Positions 20,637 to 23,353 of a stretch of DNA of 23,353 nt are shown here, piece after piece. The notes below the pieces were generated by a model. That model had not been told where the DNA came from. It saw nothing but the letters and a program-made list of their open reading frames with translations, and did no database searches. Numbering within the stretch: position 1 is the stretch's first letter; each line of letters starts with the position of its first letter. The translations under genes and the position numbers were made by a program. The stretch is taken from assembly GCF_001509795.1 (NCBI RefSeq), contig NZ_LLZN01000092.1:1-23353 (forward strand), written 5' to 3'. This stretch comes from Streptomyces sp. NRRL WC-3605. Its GTDB lineage: Bacteria; Actinomycetota; Actinomycetes; Streptomycetales; Streptomycetaceae.

Positions 20637-21656
20637 TCAGGCCGCCGTGACGTCGAGCACGACGCGGAAGCGGGCCTGACCTGACAGCATCCGCTCGTAG
20701 GCCTCCGCTGCCTGCGCGAAGTCCATCACCTCGACGCTGGGCCGGATCTCGTTGGCCAGGCTGAAGGCCAGGTTGTCCTCGTTCTCGATCGCCGTGCCGG
20801 TCAGGCTGCCCACGACCGAGTGGGTGCCGAAGATCAGGTCGGGGGTGGCGATGGTCAGCGGGTCGGGCGCCGCTCCGACCACGACCAGCTTGCCGTTCGG
20901 GGCGAGGCCGCGGACCAGGGGGTTCATCGAGGCGCCGCTGGAGGCGGTGGCGATGATGAGGGACGCCCCGCCCAGGGCGGCCAGTTCGGCCCCGGGGTCG
21001 GTGCTGGTGGAGTCGATGTAGATGTGGGCGCCCAGCTCCCGGGCGTACGCCTCCTTCTCCTGGCCGCGGGCGATGGCGGCCACGCGGTAGCCGAGGCTGC
21101 GCGCGTACTGCAGGGCCAGGTGGCCGAGGCCTCCGATGCCCTGCACGGCGACAAGTGCGCCCGCCCTGGTCGCCCCCTGCTGGAGCGCGATGAAGGTGGT
21201 CAGGCCGGCGCACAGCAGCGGAGCGGCGTCGATCGCGGAGATGCCCTCGGGGATGCGCACAAGGCCGCTCGCCGGTGCGTAGGCGACCTCGGCGTAACCC
21301 CCGTCGACCGTCGTCCCGGTCTGCTGCTGGTTGAGGCAGTTGACGAAGTCGCCTCGGCGGCAGGGCTCGCACTCCCAGCACTGCCCGTTCAGGAAGCCGA
21401 CGCCCACCCGGTCGCCGATCTGCCAGGCGGTGACCCCGGCGCCGACCGCGTCGATGACACCGACGACCTCGTGGCCCGGGACCACGGGCTGCGAGGGGTC
21501 GGCCCGCAGGCCCTCCACGGCCAGCACGTCGGTGTGGCAGATCCCGCACGCCTCGACCCGCAGGCGCACCTGACCCGGTGCGGGCTCGGTCAGCTCGCGC
21601 TCGACCAGCCGCAGGTTGTGGACTCCAGTGGCCTCGAAGGCTCGGTACGTGGACAT
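20637..21656 (-). CDS. Zinc-dependent alcohol dehydrogenase (MDR superfamily)
   Basis: 339 residues, the normal length. AGGAG lies six bases before the ATG at 21656. The catalytic-zinc ligands are in CGICHTD and PGHEVVG, and the structural-zinc set is CWECEPCRRGDFVNC (four cysteines). The cofactor fold has GIGGLGHLALQYA, and a following basic position (IARGQEK) hints at NADP(H). The family oxidises primary alcohols or reduces aldehydes; this branch resembles bacterial AdhA-type enzymes, but substrate and preferred direction are open. A GACCGGTC operator lies about 130 bases upstream, and the likely regulator, a NemR/AcuR-like TetR, is encoded divergently at 22038. It forms a detoxification set with the quinone reductase gene at 23257. 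Confidence 0.95.
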   Translation of the reverse strand: MSTYRAFEATGVHNLRLVERELTEPAPGQVRLRVEACGICHTDVLAVEGLRADPSQPVVPGHEVVGVIDAVGAGVTAWQIGDRVGVGFLNGQCWECEPCRRGDFVNCLNQQQTGTTVDGGYAEVAYAPASGLVRIPEGISAIDAAPLLCAGLTTFIALQQGATRAGALVAVQGIGGLGHLALQYARSLGYRVAAIARGQEKEAYARELGAHIYIDSTSTDPGAELAALGGASLIIATASSGASMNPLVRGLAPNGKLVVVGAAPDPLTIATPDLIFGTHSVVGSLTGTAIENEDNLAFSLANEIRPSVEVMDFAQAAEAYERMLSGQARFRVVLDVTAA

Positions 21657-21762
21657 GGTGGCTCCTGTGTGTCGTTCGGAGAAGTGAGGACGGACCGGTC
21701 CTGCGAGCGGTGGCGGCTTCGGCCGAGCGGGAGCCCGTGGCGGGGCTCGGCGAGCGCGACCT

Positions 21763-21799
21763 AGCGAAATGACCGCTAGCAAAATGACCGGTCGTCTTA
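21763..21799 (-). promoter_or_regulatory. Putative TetR operator upstream of the alcohol dehydrogenase gene
   Basis: GACCGGTCGTCTT at 21786-21798 shares its core with the sites at 21928 and 23182-23220. It overlaps a direct repeat, AGCGAAATGACCG (21763-21775) and AGCAAAATGACCG (21778-21790), spaced 15 bp. It lies 107-143 bases before the alcohol dehydrogenase start. Confidence 0.65.
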
Positions 21800-21927
21800 A
21801 ACACCATAACCCATGCCCCGGAGGGGGTCTTCTTCCCTGCACCTCCTCACCTCCTCGCGATACCGGTGCTCGCCGCTCGTGTGGGCCGCCGGGCGGCATG
21901 AAGGGCGACGGCGGCGCGTACAGTGAA

Positions 21928-21942
21928 GTGGTCGGTCGTCTT
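21928..21942 (+). promoter_or_regulatory. Putative TetR auto-operator
   Basis: GTGGTCGGTCGTCTT resembles the GACCGGTCGTCT cores at 21786 and 23187 with a changed left half. It lies ~95 bases before the TetR start at 22038, suggesting autoregulation at lower affinity. Confidence 0.5.
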
Positions 21943-22037
21943 GCCCATTGCGGTCTCCCTGGCCCGGCCCGCTTCGCGGCGCCGCGGCGGAGGGCCAGTG
22001 GTCCGGCGATCGGGCACTGTCACAGGAGGTGAGCTAC

Positions 22038-22610
22038 ATGGGGCGAGCGTCCAAGCGCGAGGAGATCGCCGAGGCGGCATTCCGCCAGTTCCATGCTCGG
22101 GGCTTCAACGCCACGGGCATCAACGACATCACCAAGGCTGCTGGAGTGCCCAAGGGGTCGTTCTACAACCACTTCTCCAGCAAGGAGGACAGTGCCCTGG
22201 AGGCGCTGAGCCGGTACGCGGACACCCTGCGCTTCGATCTGCTCACGTCGCCCGACCATCCTCCGCTGGAGCGGCTGCGGGCACATTTCGAGTACCTGAG
22301 CAGGGACACGGTGGACAACGGTTTCGTCCGAGGCTGCCTGGTGGGCAACTTCGGTGCCGAGGTCGCCGACCACAACGAGGAGATCCGGTCCGCGGCCAAG
22401 CAGGGCTTCGACGGCTGGGCGGACCGGCTGCGCGGGCTGCTCGTCGAGGCTCAGGAGGCGGGCGACCTGGACGGTTCGCTCGACGCCGGGGCCACCGCGC
22501 TGTTCATCCTCAGTGCCTGGGAGGGCACCCTGATCGCGGCGCGTGTGGACAAGTCGTCGGCCCCCGTGGACGCGTTCTTCCAGACCGTCTTCGATCGGCT
22601 CCTCCGCTAA
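22038..22610 (+). CDS. TetR family regulator, NemR/AcuR-like
   Basis: 190 residues. A perfect AGGAGG lies upstream of the ATG at 22038. The DNA-binding domain (residues ~7-53) reads EEIAEAAFRQFHARGFNATG, INDITKAAGVPKGSFYNHF, SSKEDSALEAL. The C-terminal domain has GCLVGNFGAEVADHNEEIR, the hallmark of the branch that includes E. coli NemR and AcuR; NemR answers to electrophiles and hypochlorite through cysteine chemistry. Here the one Cys, in RGCLVGNF, is at the conserved place. Its likely targets are the divergent alcohol dehydrogenase and the downstream wrbA-like gene, both preceded by GACCGGTC operators, and itself. Role as repressor of a quinone/aldehyde stress set is an inference from these sites. 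Confidence 0.92.
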   Translation: MGRASKREEIAEAAFRQFHARGFNATGINDITKAAGVPKGSFYNHFSSKEDSALEALSRYADTLRFDLLTSPDHPPLERLRAHFEYLSRDTVDNGFVRGCLVGNFGAEVADHNEEIRSAAKQGFDGWADRLRGLLVEAQEAGDLDGSLDAGATALFILSAWEGTLIAARVDKSSAPVDAFFQTVFDRLLR

Positions 22611-23181
22611 GGGCCGTCCCGTCATCCTCGGCGGGCGCACGACCGCGCCCGACCCAGCGGGCCATCGCGACGCCGGCTACGGCACCTCGCCGCGTCGTTG
22701 GGCTGTCCGCGTGGGCCGAGTAGGCGGACGGCCGTCCGCCTTGCGGTTCACCGCACCTGACGCCGCGAGCCCCGCCCTGCGGGCGGACGACGCCACCTTC
22801 GAAACGCGCCTGGACCGGGCGGAGTCGTGTGCGCGGCCTCCGCTGGCGACCTGCACGACCGGGCGGGTGCCGCTCCCGCGCATTGCGTACGCCGTGCGAT
22901 GCCCCTCGGGCGCCTCGGGGCCCTGCTCAAGCGCACGGGGGAGAAGTCCAGGCGAGTCGGCGCTCACCCGCCAGAGGTGATCGCCGCCCTCCCCGGAAGC
23001 TCTCCGGCCCCCGGCGCTGACTCCCGCCCGTTCGGAGGGCTACGCGTCCTGGCCACTGCGGGCGGCACTCGTAACAGGCTCGAAGCCGGCGTGGATCCGG
23101 CGGGCGACCGGCCGCCCGCCGGTGGCCTCCGGCGAGGTGCGGCGGCGCTCGACGAACGTCCGGGACGCGACCGTTTGCCAT
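22611..23181. other. Intergenic region after the second TetR gene
   Basis: About 570 bases with no gene I can support; frames on both strands lack start signals and look like composition artefacts. A perfect 18-bp palindrome, GGCGGACGGCCGTCCGCC, lies at 22723-22740 and may terminate the TetR transcript. Otherwise nothing is recognised. Confidence 0.5.
22723..22740 (+). terminator. Perfect 18-bp palindrome, possible terminator of the TetR gene
   Basis: GGCGGACGGCCGTCCGCC is self-complementary with no unpaired loop bases and lies 113 bases past the TetR stop codon. The distance and missing loop make the terminator reading uncertain. Confidence 0.4.
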
Positions 23182-23220
23182 TAGGTGACCGGTCGTCTAG
23201 CTTAGGAGACCGGTCGCCTA
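23182..23220 (+). promoter_or_regulatory. Tandem TetR operators upstream of the quinone reductase gene
   Basis: Two 18-bp near-palindromes follow each other: TAGGTGACCGGTCGTCTA (23182-23199) and TAGGAGACCGGTCGCCTA (23203-23220). Both are centred on GACCGGTC, with centres 21 bp apart (two helical turns). They lie 37-75 bases before the start codon, overlapping the expected promoter. They are the best matches in the window to the sites near the alcohol dehydrogenase and TetR genes. Confidence 0.8.
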
Positions 23221-23256
23221 GTGGCGCCGACAACACCCCTTCGATGGAGGCTCTTC

Positions 23257-23353
23257 ATGTCTACTCCCGTCAAGCTCGCTGTCGTCTTCTACTCGTCCAC
23301 CGGCACCATCACGGAGATCGCCAAGGAGCTCCACGACGCCGGGGTGAAGGCGG
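23257..23353 (+). CDS. wrbA: WrbA-like NAD(P)H:quinone oxidoreductase, N-terminal part, cut by window
   Basis: Only the first 32 residues are present. TGGAGG lies six bases before the ATG. The sequence VKLAVVFYSSTGTITEIAKE has the flavodoxin-fold FMN phosphate loop (SSTGTI) at the place and in the form typical of WrbA quinone reductases, which reduce quinones by two electrons and so avoid semiquinone radicals. Other flavodoxin-like reductases begin similarly, so the exact type rests on few residues. Tandem GACCGGTC operators upstream suggest induction through the TetR regulator at 22038. Confidence 0.8.
   Translation, partial: MSTPVKLAVVFYSSTGTITEIAKELHDAGVKA

Noticed and set aside
22543..23181. 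Several short frames between the second TetR gene and wrbA
   Set aside because: None has a credible start, codon pattern or domain.

Overview
The window looks like a Streptomyces (or close actinomycete) chromosome segment. It is very GC-rich with strong G/C third-position bias, uses GTG as well as ATG starts, has twin-arginine leaders, and its gene set (DHA2 exporter, tandem ABC-F proteins, STAS antagonist, several TetR regulators) is typical of that genus. It reads as an accessory stress and detoxification region rather than a biosynthetic cluster or phage. No tRNA, rRNA, CRISPR array or intact insertion sequence was found.

Layout: (i) 1-1.5 kb, the 3' end of a large, probably secreted protein with two discoidin (F5/8 C) domains, closed by a tandem repeat and a terminator. 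(ii) 2-5.2 kb, an Ohr peroxidase, a small hypothetical gene, a VOC/glyoxalase protein and an FAD disulfide-reductase-like enzyme, translationally coupled to a small frameshifted gene. (iii) 5.3-9.6 kb on the minus strand, a coiled-coil/winged-helix protein and two tandem ABC-F ATPases. (iv) 10-11.3 kb, a Tat-exported molybdopterin oxidoreductase overlapping a cytochrome b561-like membrane partner. (v) 11.5-17.3 kb, a TetR regulator divergent from a DHA2 exporter, a Tat-exported epoxide-hydrolase-like enzyme, a decayed TetR copy, and an aldehyde dehydrogenase. (vi) 17.4-20.6 kb, an alpha/beta-hydrolase remnant, a small secreted protein, a 63-aa hypothetical protein, a PGPGW membrane protein and a STAS anti-sigma antagonist. 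(vii) 20.6-23.35 kb, a zinc alcohol dehydrogenase, a NemR/AcuR-like TetR regulator, and the start of a WrbA-type quinone reductase cut by the window edge.

The main unexplained signal is regulatory. Five intergenic copies of a 21-bp palindrome, GTCACC-N9-GGTGAC, lie upstream of the Ohr gene, the molybdopterin oxidoreductase operon, the epoxide-hydrolase-like gene, the 63-aa gene and the PGPGW gene. Read towards the downstream gene, the spacer also keeps a T and an A at fixed positions. This suggests one unidentified regulator controlling a dispersed regulon of redox and envelope functions.

Two more local circuits can be read from repeated DNA. A 22-bp element is shared by the TetR/DHA2 divergent promoter and the aldehyde dehydrogenase promoter, the latter beside a degraded copy of that same TetR gene. 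GACCGGTC-centred operators lie in front of the alcohol dehydrogenase, the second TetR gene and wrbA. Overall the region appears built for handling peroxides, aldehydes, quinones, epoxides and drugs, with signs of duplication and gene decay.
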